Assembly (NCBI GenBank): GCA_041655035.1
Contig: JBAZCN010000073.1
Coordinates: forward strand, 1 to 16,432
Direction of reading: 5' to 3'
DNA: 16,432 bases
Origin: NAT127 sp041655035
Lineage (GTDB): Bacteria; Pseudomonadota; Gammaproteobacteria; Pseudomonadales; Porticoccaceae
The notes beneath the pieces are model-generated. The model was not told where the DNA came from. It saw only the letters and a program-made list of their open reading frames with translations, and searched no databases. The translations under genes and the position numbers were made by a program. The first letter of the stretch is position 1. Each line of letters begins with the position of its first letter. Shown piece after piece: positions 6,305 to 14,654 of the stretch.

Positions 6305-6337
6305 AAAAAAGGACAGTGGCGCGCCGTTCTGGCTGTC
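6305..6337 (-). terminator. Possible weak terminator or attenuator between cmk and rpsA
   Basis: On the minus strand GACAG (6337-6333) and CTGTC (6316-6312) could pair around a 16-nt GC-rich loop containing the self-complementary GGCGCGCC. This is followed by C and six U residues (6310-6305). The stem is short and the loop long, so termination would be inefficient. It lies 40 nt after the cmk stop; the remaining leader shows no clear promoter. Confidence 0.3.
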
Positions 6338-6378
6338 GCACGCGACCGTCCGGGACTAACAATTTTTGCCGAAGATCA

Positions 6379-7056
6379 TCACCTCCGAACGATTTTCAGC
6401 ACCATTTCGAGGACTTCCTGAATGTCTTTGCCCGTGGTATCGACCTCCACGGCGTCGGCCGCCGCAATCAGCGGAGATACCTGGCGGTTGGTGTCCCGCT
6501 CGTCACGGGCGCGAACCTTCTCGACAAGGCTGGCAAGGCTAACACTTTCCCCCTTACCTATCAACTGGTTATAGCGGCGCCTGGCGCGCTCCTCGGCGCT
6601 CGCCGTGAGGAAGATCTTGACCTTCGCCCCGGGGAAAACCACAGTGCCCATATCCCGCCCATCGGCAACCAGCCCCGGTTCCCGGGCAAAGGCCCGCTGG
6701 CGTTCGAGAAGAGCGGTGCGCACCGCGGGGATGGCCGCCACCAGCGACGCTCCGCTGCTGATCTCCTCGGACCGGATATGCTCGGTGACATCTTCCCCTT
6801 CGAGCACCACTTCCGGATGGCCGCCCGCTCGGTTCATGAGAAAACTGACGTCCATGTGCGCCGCCAGCACTGTCAACTCCTCGACGTTGTCGAGAGCCAC
6901 CTTGTGGCGTTTCGCCGCCAGCGCCAGGACCCGGTACAAAGCGCCGCTGTCGAGGTAGTGATAACCGAGGCGGGCGGCGAGCAGCTGGCAGACCGTCCCT
7001 TTGCCGGAACCGCTCGGGCCGTCGATGGTGATGATGTTGCCGGACGTCGCTGTCAT
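6379..7056 (-). CDS. cmk: Cytidylate kinase
   Basis: A 225-residue (d)CMP kinase that phosphorylates CMP and dCMP with ATP. The start at 7056 (MTATSGNIITIDGPSGSGKG) is chosen because it overlaps the aroA-domain stop as ATGA and places the P-loop GPSGSGKG at residues 13-20, as in the family; AGGA is 9-10 nt upstream. Other marks are YLDSGALYR (substrate site), the RSEEIS and AAIPAVRTALLERQR segment, GLVADGRDMGTVVFP (Mg/phosphate region) and the lid arginines in RARRRYNQL. It ends with EVLEMVLKIVRR. It is translationally coupled to tyrA-aroA and precedes rpsA, a conserved neighbour pair. Confidence 0.97.
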   Translation of the reverse strand: MTATSGNIITIDGPSGSGKGTVCQLLAARLGYHYLDSGALYRVLALAAKRHKVALDNVEELTVLAAHMDVSFLMNRAGGHPEVVLEGEDVTEHIRSEEISSGASLVAAIPAVRTALLERQRAFAREPGLVADGRDMGTVVFPGAKVKIFLTASAEERARRRYNQLIGKGESVSLASLVEKVRARDERDTNRQVSPLIAAADAVEVDTTGKDIQEVLEMVLKIVRR

Positions 7057-9299
7057 CCTTTGAATTCCTGCAGCCGGAAGCCGGCGCGGTTGGCAAGAGT
7101 CACAAACCCGGGAAACGAAGTGGCCACATACTGGCAATCGTTGATGGTGATTTCACCCTGGGCGACCAGCCCGGCGACGGCAAAGGACATCGCGATGCGG
7201 TGGTCGTGGTGGCTGTCGATCACCCCGCCGCCCATCGGACCGCCGATGATCTCGATACCGTCAGCGCGGGGCTCGGCGTGCACCCCCAGTGTCTTCAGGC
7301 CGTCGGCCATCGCCTGGATGCGGTCGCTCTCCTTGACCCGCAGCTCCCCGGCGCCGGTCAATACCGTCTTGCCCTCGGCGCAGGCGGCGGCGATGAACAG
7401 CGCTGGAAATTCATCGATAGCCAGCGGCACCTGGTCTTCCGGGATGGCAATGCCTTTCAGCGGTGCGTGGCGCACGCGAATATCCGCCACCGGCTCGCCA
7501 CCGGCGGTGCGCTCGTTGCTGAGGGTCAGGTCCGCACCCATCTGGCGCAGGATATTGATGATGCCGACCCGGGTCGGGTTGATGCCGACATGCTCCAGCA
7601 GCAGGTCGGAACCCGGCACAATCGCTGCCGCCACCATGAAGAACGTCGCCGAAGAGATATCGGCGGGCACATCGATATTGCAGGCGACCAGTTCGCCACC
7701 ACCGCGAATCCGGGCCGCCGCGCCGCGCCGCTCGACGGGGTAACCAAAGCCGCTGAGCATGCGCTCGGTGTGATCGCGGGTGGGCGCCGGCTCGGTCACC
7801 ACGGTCTCGCCCTCGGCATACATGCCGGCGAGCAAGAGCGCCGACTTGACCTGGGCACTGGCCATCGGCAGCACATAGTCGATACCGCGCAGGACTTGGC
7901 CGCCACGCACCGTCACCGGCGGGCACCCGCCCTCTGCCGTCTCGATCAGCGCCCCCATCCGCGCCAGCGGCTCCGCCACCCGCTTCATCGGACGCAGCGA
8001 CAGGGATTCGTCGCCGGTCATCACCACATCGAAGGACTGGCCGGCGAGAAGCCCGGTAAGAAGGCGTATCGAAGTGCCCGAATTGCCAAGATACAAAGGC
8101 CCGGGCGGCGGCTTGAGTCCGTGCAGACCGACGCCGTGGATGGTGACTTCACCCCGGTCGGGACCTTCGATCACCACCCCCATGTCACGGAACGACTGGA
8201 GGGTGGCGAGGCTGTCCTCCCCTTCGAGGAACCCGGTGACCCGGGTGACGCCCCTGGCCAGGGAACCCAGCATGATGGCGCGGTGAGAAATGGATTTGTC
8301 GCCGGGAACCCGGACACGACCGCCAAGGGGAGCCGCGCCCGGCTGGGTGCGATAAGTCAGGGAATTTGCTGTCATGGGTTCAAGATAAGCCTTTTTTTCC
8401 AGCATTTTTGTAAAGTGGGTGCGCGCCTCCTTGGCGCGGGTGAACACCCCCATGATGTAATCGCTGTCACTGTTTTCAATGGCCTGGTACAGGGCGCTGA
8501 AGCTGGTGGTCAAGCGATCCAGGACACCGAGGATAGCAGCACTGTTGGACAGACAGATGTCATGCCACATCACCGGGTCGCTCCCGGCGATGCGAGTGAA
8601 GTCTCGAAAACCGCCAGCGGCATAGCGAAAGATTTCGCGGTTCTCTTCCATCCTGGCAAGGCTGTCCACCAGCGCATAGGCAAGCATATGGGGCACATGG
8701 CTGGTGGCGGCGAGAACCTCGTCGTGCTCATCCCAGGGCATCGTCGACACGGTGGCGCCCACCCCCTCCCACAGATGGCGAACCGCCGCCACATGGTGGG
8801 GCGCGGTCTGCGGCGCCGGAGTGAGGATGACCCGGTGATCCATGTACAGGTCCGGGTTGGCGGCATCGACACCGCTTTTTTCCGATCCGGCGATGGGGTG
8901 GCCGGGCACGAACTGGGGCGGGAAACGGCCGTACACCTCCACCGCCGCGGCGACCACACTGCCCTTTACGCTGGCGGCATCGGTGATGGTGACCTCCGGG
9001 TGCAGGCAATCGCGCAACTCGGCAAGGGCGGCCTTGACGCTCAGAGTGGGCACACAGACCACCACCATGTCGCCCGGCCCGAGCCCGGCAAGCCCGCTGC
9101 GGATATCGCTGAACACCCGATCGACGACTCCCGTCGCCAGGGCTTTATCGAGGGTCTCCTGGCGCCGCGAGACACCGATCACCTCCCGGCACAGGCCGCG
9201 CTCCCGCGCGCCTTTGGCCAGGCTGCCGCCGATAAGGCCAAGTCCGTAGACCAGCAACCGGCCGAGAGTCGGCGTAGGGTTCGGGGCGAGTGTGCTCAA
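7053..9299 (-). CDS. tyrA-aroA: Bifunctional prephenate dehydrogenase / 3-phosphoshikimate 1-carboxyvinyltransferase (EPSP synthase)
   Basis: A 748-residue fusion. Residues 1 to about 300 are TyrA: NAD-binding GLGLIGGS at 19-26, GHPIAGSEKSG at 133-143, and TSHVPHMLAYAL at 199-210. It oxidatively decarboxylates prephenate to 4-hydroxyphenylpyruvate. From about 315 to the end is EPSP synthase, which joins PEP to shikimate 3-phosphate: GDKSISHR at 333-340, GNSGTS at 405-410, MASAQVKSALLLAG at 479-492, IDEFPAL at 628-634, ELRVKESDR at 652-660 and DHRIAMSFAVAGL at 699-711. The second glycine of GNSGTS is Gly, not the Ala of CP4-type insensitive enzymes. The same fusion is typical of pseudomonads. 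The start is TTG at 9299, with GGGGA about 9 nt upstream and no better start before the Rossmann motif. M309 at 8375 lacks a good ribosome-binding site, so a separate AroA product is not expected. Confidence 0.96.
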   Translation of the reverse strand: MSTLAPNPTPTLGRLLVYGLGLIGGSLAKGARERGLCREVIGVSRRQETLDKALATGVVDRVFSDIRSGLAGLGPGDMVVVCVPTLSVKAALAELRDCLHPEVTITDAASVKGSVVAAAVEVYGRFPPQFVPGHPIAGSEKSGVDAANPDLYMDHRVILTPAPQTAPHHVAAVRHLWEGVGATVSTMPWDEHDEVLAATSHVPHMLAYALVDSLARMEENREIFRYAAGGFRDFTRIAGSDPVMWHDICLSNSAAILGVLDRLTTSFSALYQAIENSDSDYIMGVFTRAKEARTHFTKMLEKKAYLEPMTANSLTYRTQPGAAPLGGRVRVPGDKSISHRAIMLGSLARGVTRVTGFLEGEDSLATLQSFRDMGVVIEGPDRGEVTIHGVGLHGLKPPPGPLYLGNSGTSIRLLTGLLAGQSFDVVMTGDESLSLRPMKRVAEPLARMGALIETAEGGCPPVTVRGGQVLRGIDYVLPMASAQVKSALLLAGMYAEGETVVTEPAPTRDHTERMLSGFGYPVERRGAAARIRGGGELVACNIDVPADISSATFFMVAAAIVPGSDLLLEHVGINPTRVGIINILRQMGADLTLSNERTAGGEPVADIRVRHAPLKGIAIPEDQVPLAIDEFPALFIAAACAEGKTVLTGAGELRVKESDRIQAMADGLKTLGVHAEPRADGIEIIGGPMGGGVIDSHHDHRIAMSFAVAGLVAQGEITINDCQYVATSFPGFVTLANRAGFRLQEFKG

Positions 9300-9315
9300 G
9301 GCTCGAATCCCCGAC

Positions 9316-10398
9316 TCAGAGAACGGCGCGCGGATAGGAGCCCAGCAACTTGAGGTCGGACACGCGCGACCTCAGAGCGTCGAGAGCCGCAACGATGTTG
9401 CTGTCGAGGTAATGCCCCTTGAAATCGATAAAGAACAAGTAGGTCCATTTGCCGGACATGGAAGGCCGGGTCTCGAGGCGGGTCATATCGACATTGTGGG
9501 CGCGCAGCGGTTCCAGCAGGTTGTAGAGGGCGCCGGGTTCGTTCCTGACCGCGACGATGATCGAGGTCTTGTCGTCGCCGCTGGCGGGCACCAGATCGCG
9601 GCCGATGATCAGGAAGCGCGTGGAATTGTCGGGGCGGTCCTCGATCTTCTCCCGCAGTTTGGTGAGCCCATAGAGGGTCACCGCCATGTCCCCGGCGATG
9701 GCCGCCGAGCTCCACTCGCCGCGCACCATCTTCGCCGCCTCGGCATTGCTGCTCACCGGCACTCTCTCGATCTTCGGGTAGTGGGCATCCAGCCATTTGC
9801 GGCATTGCGCCAGAGACTGGGGGTGCGAATAGACCCGGGTAATCTTGTCCTCGCGGGTATTGGGGCCAATGAGGAAGTTGTGATGAATACGCAGTTCGAC
9901 CTCGCCGCAAATCTTCAGCGATGAATCGATAAAGCTGTCGAGGGTGTGATTGACCACGCCTTCGGTGGAGTTTTCGACCGGCACCACACCGTAGTTGACG
10001 GCGCCGGCGGTGACCTCGCGAAACACCTCGTCAATCGCCGCCATCGGCTCGGTGGTCGCGGAATGGCCGAAATGCTTGAGGGCCGCCGCCTGGGTGAAGG
10101 TGCCCTCGGGGCCGAGATAGGCCACCGACACCGGTTTTTCCAGCGCCAGGCAGGCGGACATGATCTCGCGGAACAGGCGTGCCACTTCCTCGCCACCGAG
10201 GGGGCCGTGATTGCGCTCCATCACCCCGCGCAATACCTGAGCCTCCCGCTCGGGGCGGTAAAAATCCGCCGCGCCATCCCGGGTTTTGATCTCACCGACC
10301 TGCTGCGCGTAACGAGCCCGGGTGTTGATAAGCTCCAGCAGTTCGCGGTCAACCGCATCGATTTTGTCGCGCAATTCGCTCAGCGTGATCTCGGCCAT
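9316..10398 (-). CDS. pheA: Chorismate mutase / prephenate dehydratase (P-protein)
   Basis: A 360-residue bifunctional enzyme turning chorismate to prephenate and then phenylpyruvate. Residues 1-88 are an AroQ chorismate mutase (LRDKIDAVDRELLELINTRA, Y47RPEREAQVL). Residues 92-265 are prephenate dehydratase, beginning VAYLGPEGTFTQAA and carrying the catalytic NSTRFLIIG motif (T260-R261-F262). Residues 278-355 are an ACT domain with the phenylalanine-binding GAL (289-291) and ETRP (309-312, the family's ESRP), implying feedback inhibition by Phe. The ATG at 10398 is only three bases after the gyrA stop, so its ribosome-binding site lies inside gyrA. It is followed 16 nt later by tyrA-aroA. The usual pseudomonad order has serC before it and hisC after it; both are absent. 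Confidence 0.97.
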   Translation of the reverse strand: MAEITLSELRDKIDAVDRELLELINTRARYAQQVGEIKTRDGAADFYRPEREAQVLRGVMERNHGPLGGEEVARLFREIMSACLALEKPVSVAYLGPEGTFTQAAALKHFGHSATTEPMAAIDEVFREVTAGAVNYGVVPVENSTEGVVNHTLDSFIDSSLKICGEVELRIHHNFLIGPNTREDKITRVYSHPQSLAQCRKWLDAHYPKIERVPVSSNAEAAKMVRGEWSSAAIAGDMAVTLYGLTKLREKIEDRPDNSTRFLIIGRDLVPASGDDKTSIIVAVRNEPGALYNLLEPLRAHNVDMTRLETRPSMSGKWTYLFFIDFKGHYLDSNIVAALDALRSRVSDLKLLGSYPRAVL

Positions 10399-10401
10399 CG
10401 G

Positions 10402-12966
10402 TCAGCTCTCACCTTTGTCTTCGGTACTGCCGTCTTCTTCGCTTTCGTCGATGCGGGCCACCCCTACCAGCTTCTCTTCCTGGCGAACCCGGATCAGCCG
10501 CACCCCCTGGGTATTGCGGCCGAGACTCGGCACCTCCGCCACCCGGGTGCGCACCAGGGTGCCCTGGTCGGAAATCAGCATGATCTCATCCGTCTCGGCG
10601 ACCAGCAATGCGCCCACCAGGGCGCCGTTGCGATCGCTGGCCTGCATCGCAATCACTCCTTGACCTCCACGCCCTTTTACAGGGAAATCATCAAGTTGCG
10701 TGCGCTTCCCAAAACCGTTCTCACTGACTGTGAGCACCTGTTGAGCGATGGCTGGAATGATCAGGGAAATCACCTCCTGCCCGTCGCCGAGGCGAATGCC
10801 CCTCACGCCGCGCGCGGTGCGCCCCATGGCGCGGACATCGCTCTCGCTGAAGCGCGCGACCTTGCCGGCGCTGGTAAACAACATCACATCGCAGTTGCCG
10901 TCGGTAATGGCAGTGCCCACCAGATGATCGCCGTCGTCGAGCTCCACCGCGCGCAGGCCGACGCTGCGGGGCCTGGAAAAAGCCTCCAGCGGTGTCTTTT
11001 TGACCGTGCCATTGGCAGTGGCCATGAAAATGAACTGGTCTTCACCGTATTCCCGCACCGGCAGGATGGAGGTGACCCGCTCGCCTTCATCGAGAGGCAG
11101 CAGGTTGACCATCGGCCGGCCGCGTGAGTTGCGCCCGGCCACCGGGATCTGATAGACCTTGAGCCAGAATACCTTGCCGGCATTGGTAAAGCACAGGATG
11201 GTGTCGTGGGTACTGGCGATCAACAGGTGCTCGACGAAATCCTCATCCTTGACCGCGGTGGCCGACTTGCCGGTGCCGCCGCGGCGTTGCGCCTGGTAGG
11301 CATCCAGGGGCTGGGTCTTGGCATAGCCACCGTGGGACACGGTGACCACCCGGTCTTCCACCGGGATCAGATCCTCGACGGTGAGGTCGTGCTGGGACTC
11401 GACGATTTCGGTGCGGCGAGCGTCGCCGAACTCCTTGCGAACGGCCTCGAGCTCCTCGCGGATCACCGTCATCAAGCGCTCGGGGTCGGCGAGAATGCCG
11501 AGGTATTCGGCGATCTCCGCCACTTTCTCCTGGTATTCATCGAGCAGTTTTTCGTGCTCCATGCCGGTCAGGCGGTGCAGGCGCAGGTCGAGAATCGCCT
11601 GGGCCTGTGCCAGGGACAGGTAGTAGCGGTCATCCCGAAGCCCAAAGCCGGCTTCCAGGTCCTCCGGGCGACAGGCATCGCTGCCGGCCTTTTCCAGGAA
11701 CTGCATCACCGCTCCGGGCGGCCAGCCGGCGGCCATCAGCCGGTCGCGCGCTTCCGCCGGCGTGGAGGAATTCTTGATCAGCTCGATCACCTGGTCGATG
11801 CTGGAAATCGCCACCGCCAGGCCTTCGAGAATATGCCCCCGCTCGCGGGCCTTGCGCAGCAGGTAGATGGTGCGCCGGGTCACCACCTCGCGGCGGTGGC
11901 GCAGGAAGGCCTCCAGCAACTCCTTGAGATTGAGGATCCGCGGCTGGTCATCCACCAGGGCGACGATATTGATGCCGAACACGCTCTGCAACTGGGTCTG
12001 GGCGTAGAGGTTGTTGAGCACCACGTCGCCCAGCTCGCCGCGCTTGAGCTCGATGACCACCCGCAGGCCATCTTTGTCGGACTCATCGCGCAGTTCGGAA
12101 ATCCCCTCGATTTTCTTTTCTTTCACAAGTTCGGCAATGCGCTCGATCAGCCGCGCCTTGTTCAACTGGTAGGGGAGCTCACTGATGATAATGACGTCAC
12201 GGCCATTTTTCTCATCCCGCTCGATCTCGGCGCGGGCGCGCACATAGATGCGGCCGCGACCGGTGCGGTAGGCCTCGATGATACCGGCGCGGCCGTTGAT
12301 GATGGCCGCGGTGGGGAAATCGGGACCAGGAACATGCTCCATCAGTTCGTCGATGGTGATCGCCTCGTTGTCGATCAGTGCCAGACAGGCCGAGATCACC
12401 TCACTGAGGTTATGGGGCGGAATATTGGTGGCCATGCCCACCGCGATCCCCGACGAGCCATTGACCAGCAGGTTCGGCACCCGGGTCGGCAGGACGTCGG
12501 GAATCTTTTCCTGGCCATCGTAGTTGTCGACCCAGTCGACCGTCTCCTTGTCGAGATCCTCCAGCAGCGCGTGGGCAATCTTGGACATGCGGATTTCGGT
12601 GTAACGCATGGCCGCCGCCGAATCGCCATCGATCGAGCCGAAGTTGCCCTGGCCGTCGACCAGCATATAACGCAGGGAAAACGGCTGGGCCATGCGCACG
12701 ATGGTGTCGTACACCGCGGAATCGCCGTGGGGGTGGTATTTACCGATGACATCCCCCACCACCCGGGCGGACTTCTTGTAGGATTTGTTCCAGTCGTTTT
12801 TCAGTTCGCTCATGGCGAACAGCACACGGCGGTGAACGGGCTTGAGGCCATCGCGGACGTCGGGCAAGGCGCGCCCGACGATCACACTCATGGCATAGTC
12901 AAGATAGGATTGCTTCAGTTCGTCTTCGATATTGACGGGCTGAATCTCTTTGGCGAGCTCACCCAT
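10402..12966 (-). CDS. gyrA: DNA gyrase subunit A
   Basis: An 854-residue subunit that cleaves and rejoins DNA for ATP-driven negative supercoiling with GyrB. The catalytic tyrosine is Y122 in AAAMRYTE. The quinolone-resistance region reads PHGDSAVYD, with S83 and D87, the same numbering and residues as wild-type E. coli. The GyrA box that allows DNA wrapping is QRRGGTG at 560-566, and the six-bladed C-terminal domain follows, ending in an acidic tail (DESEEDGSTEDKGES). Length is about 20 residues below E. coli, in the tail. The ATG at 12966 (MGELAKEIQPVNIEDE) has GGGGAAGAAG upstream. It is the first gene of the minus-strand run and is divergent from mtaD. Confidence 0.98.
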   Translation of the reverse strand: MGELAKEIQPVNIEDELKQSYLDYAMSVIVGRALPDVRDGLKPVHRRVLFAMSELKNDWNKSYKKSARVVGDVIGKYHPHGDSAVYDTIVRMAQPFSLRYMLVDGQGNFGSIDGDSAAAMRYTEIRMSKIAHALLEDLDKETVDWVDNYDGQEKIPDVLPTRVPNLLVNGSSGIAVGMATNIPPHNLSEVISACLALIDNEAITIDELMEHVPGPDFPTAAIINGRAGIIEAYRTGRGRIYVRARAEIERDEKNGRDVIIISELPYQLNKARLIERIAELVKEKKIEGISELRDESDKDGLRVVIELKRGELGDVVLNNLYAQTQLQSVFGINIVALVDDQPRILNLKELLEAFLRHRREVVTRRTIYLLRKARERGHILEGLAVAISSIDQVIELIKNSSTPAEARDRLMAAGWPPGAVMQFLEKAGSDACRPEDLEAGFGLRDDRYYLSLAQAQAILDLRLHRLTGMEHEKLLDEYQEKVAEIAEYLGILADPERLMTVIREELEAVRKEFGDARRTEIVESQHDLTVEDLIPVEDRVVTVSHGGYAKTQPLDAYQAQRRGGTGKSATAVKDEDFVEHLLIASTHDTILCFTNAGKVFWLKVYQIPVAGRNSRGRPMVNLLPLDEGERVTSILPVREYGEDQFIFMATANGTVKKTPLEAFSRPRSVGLRAVELDDGDHLVGTAITDGNCDVMLFTSAGKVARFSESDVRAMGRTARGVRGIRLGDGQEVISLIIPAIAQQVLTVSENGFGKRTQLDDFPVKGRGGQGVIAMQASDRNGALVGALLVAETDEIMLISDQGTLVRTRVAEVPSLGRNTQGVRLIRVRQEEKLVGVARIDESEEDGSTEDKGES

Positions 12967-13067
12967 AAAAGCACTTCTTCCCCATTATAGAGCCTGATCT
13001 GTCAGGGTTCTTCCTCCCGGGCCGATGACGCCTCGCCCAGTTTTCTGGCGGGACCGCACCCGTTATC

Positions 13068-13088
13068 AAGCGCGGGATTGTAGCATAG
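13068..13088 (-). promoter_or_regulatory. Candidate extended -10 promoter for gyrA
   Basis: On the minus strand TGCTACAAT contains the extended -10 TG-n and a good -10 hexamer TACAAT (13082-13077). No convincing -35 is found 16-18 nt upstream, as is common for extended -10 promoters. Transcription would begin near 13070, leaving a leader of about 100 nt. A TATAAT at 12989-12984 also exists but would leave a leader of about 11 nt and lacks a -35. Confidence 0.5.
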
Positions 13089-13262
13089 GTTTGGGACCCG
13101 ACGGCGGACCACCGGCGCCGGGTGCAAATGGCCACCACCGCGCCCCGTTCCCGGGCGCCGCCTGGCGGCGCGATAACCGCTCCGGCGACCCGTTTCCCCG
13201 CCTCGCGCCTGGCTGGCGCCACCGGGCGGGCCACTCTCAGACGATCGCCGCAAAAACTCCGT

Positions 13263-13268
13263 TATACT
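13263..13268 (+). promoter_or_regulatory. Candidate -10 box for mtaD
   Basis: TATACT stands 25 nt before the mtaD ATG, which would give a leader of about 18 nt holding the AGGAG ribosome-binding site. No good -35 is visible at 16-18 nt upstream, so confidence is moderate. Confidence 0.45.
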
Positions 13269-13292
13269 CGCCCCCTCGCCATAGGAGCCATT

Positions 13293-14612
13293 ATGCCCCA
13301 GGAAACCGTCGACCTCTTGATCAATGCCCGCTGGGTTATCCCGGTGGTTCCGGAAAACAGTGTCTATAGCGACTGTGCCGTGGTGGTGGATTCATCGAGA
13401 ATCAAAGGAATATACCCCCGGCAGGAAGCCGAGCGCCTGTACAGTGCCCGGCAGCGGCTGGATCTCGACAATCATGCCCTGATCCCGGGGCTGGTCAATG
13501 CCCACGGCCACCTGGCCATGTCGCTGCTGCGCGGCTATGCCGATGACCACCCCCTGGATACCTGGCTCAAGGAACATATCTGGCCCGCCGAAGGCCGCTG
13601 GGTAAGCGAGGAATTCGTTCGGGATGGCGCGGAACTTGCCATGGCGGAAATGCTCAAGACAGGCACCACCTGCTTTTCCGACATGTACTTCTTCCCCGAA
13701 CAGGTCGCTCTCGTCGCCCGCCAGCACGGCCTGCGTTGTCAGCTGGCCTTCCCGATCCTCGACTTCCCCTCGGCCTGGGCGCGCAGTGGTGACGACTACA
13801 TCAGCAAGGGTCTCGAACTGAGCGATGCCTACAAGGCCGACGAGCTGATCAATGTCGCCTTCGGCCCCCATGCGCCCTACTCCGTCGATGACCGCCATTT
13901 CGAACGGGTCGCCACCTACGCCAATGAACTCGATGCCGGCATCCAGATCCACCTTCACGAAACCCGGGGCGAGGTGGACGATGCCCTGGCACGGCGCGGC
14001 GAACGCCCCATCGCCCGGCTCCAGCGCCTTGGCGTGCTGACCGCCAACACCCAGTGCGTCCACATGACAGCCCTCGACGACAGCGATATCCAGCTGCTCG
14101 CCGACAGTGGCGCCCACGTCATCCACTGTCCGAAATCCAACCTCAAGTTGGCCAGCGGCTTCTGTCCGGTGCACAGGCTCCAGGAGGCCGGCATCAACGT
14201 CGCCCTCGGCAGCGATGGCGCGGCCAGCAACAACAGCCTCGATCTGTTCAGTGAAATGCAGGTCGCCTCGCTGCTGGCCAAGGGGGTCGGCGGTGATGCC
14301 GCCGCCCTCGACAACCATGCCAGCCTGCGCATGGCGACGCTGAACGGTGCCCGGGCCCTCGGCATCGACCATCTCACCGGCAGCATCGAGCCCGGCAAGG
14401 CGGCCGACCTGGTGGCGGTGGATCTGAGCGGCATCACCCGGGAACCCATGTATAATCCCCTGTCGCAACTGGTGCACACGCCGGTGGGCCACCGGGTCAG
14501 CCATGTCTGGATCAATGGCGCGGCCAAGGTGCTCGACGGCCGCCTGCAATCATTCAGCGAGCCGGAGCTGGCCGCCAAAGCCCGCCAGTGGCGCGACCGC
14601 ATTCGCGCCTGA
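13293..14612 (+). CDS. mtaD: TRZ/ATZ-family amidohydrolase, probable 5'-methylthioadenosine/S-adenosylhomocysteine deaminase
   Basis: A 439-residue amidohydrolase-superfamily enzyme. The start at 13293 (MPQETVDLLINARWVIP) is fixed by AGGAG 7 nt upstream; the open frame further upstream is not protein-like. Metal ligands expected from the family are visible: H71 and H73 in NAHGH, H220 in QIHLHE with the adjacent catalytic E223, H257 in CVHMT, and D308 in GSDGA. TGTTCFSDMYFF at 123-134 is characteristic of the MTA/SAH deaminase branch. The likely reaction is deamination of MTA or SAH to the inosine form in the cytoplasm, clearing by-products of SAM-dependent enzymes. It is followed after 42 nt by ubiG, itself an SAH-producing methyltransferase, the conserved pseudomonad order. 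Exact substrate preference (MTA, SAH or related) is inferred. Confidence 0.9.
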   Translation: MPQETVDLLINARWVIPVVPENSVYSDCAVVVDSSRIKGIYPRQEAERLYSARQRLDLDNHALIPGLVNAHGHLAMSLLRGYADDHPLDTWLKEHIWPAEGRWVSEEFVRDGAELAMAEMLKTGTTCFSDMYFFPEQVALVARQHGLRCQLAFPILDFPSAWARSGDDYISKGLELSDAYKADELINVAFGPHAPYSVDDRHFERVATYANELDAGIQIHLHETRGEVDDALARRGERPIARLQRLGVLTANTQCVHMTALDDSDIQLLADSGAHVIHCPKSNLKLASGFCPVHRLQEAGINVALGSDGAASNNSLDLFSEMQVASLLAKGVGGDAAALDNHASLRMATLNGARALGIDHLTGSIEPGKAADLVAVDLSGITREPMYNPLSQLVHTPVGHRVSHVWINGAAKVLDGRLQSFSEPELAAKARQWRDRIRA

Positions 14613-14654
14613 GCCGGCAACTGCAATGACCCCGACACTTGACGGAATTCCCCA

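Larger units (their letters stand above)
12967..13292. other. 326-bp divergent intergenic region between gyrA and mtaD
   Basis: No gene is supported here: the plus-strand frame of mtaD stays open into it, but the translation is low-complexity Arg/Ala/Pro without a domain. It holds the gyrA extended -10 (13077-13085), the mtaD -10 (13263-13268), and a small hairpin in the gyrA leader (CCTGA at 12993-12997 with TCAGG at 13002-13006). The middle part is very GC-rich, with several GGCGCC-like stretches. Confidence 0.55.

Noticed and set aside
10705..12966. Possible fluoroquinolone-resistance allele in gyrA
   Set aside because: Codons 83 and 87 read Ser and Asp, the susceptible residues in E. coli numbering.
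12984..12989. Perfect TATAAT on the minus strand just before gyrA
   Set aside because: It would leave a leader too short for a ribosome-binding site and has no -35; the extended -10 at 13077-13085 fits better.
11206..12990. A 594-codon open frame on the plus strand opposite almost all of gyrA, with similar long frames opposite tyrA-aroA (7200-9353) and rpsA (4209-5132, 5184-6050)
   Set aside because: These are antisense frames kept open by GC-rich third-position bias. Their translations have no recognisable domain, and the minus-strand proteins are clear family members.
14450..14456. TATAAT inside mtaD on the plus strand as a possible internal promoter for ubiG
   Set aside because: No -35 element lies at a suitable distance, and the bases simply encode Met-Tyr-Asn in a conserved part of MtaD.
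13392..14549. A 385-codon minus-strand frame opposite mtaD, and one at 14550-15437 opposite ubiG
   Set aside because: Shadow frames of well-supported plus-strand genes, with repetitive Gly/Val/Asp composition and no plausible ribosome-binding site.
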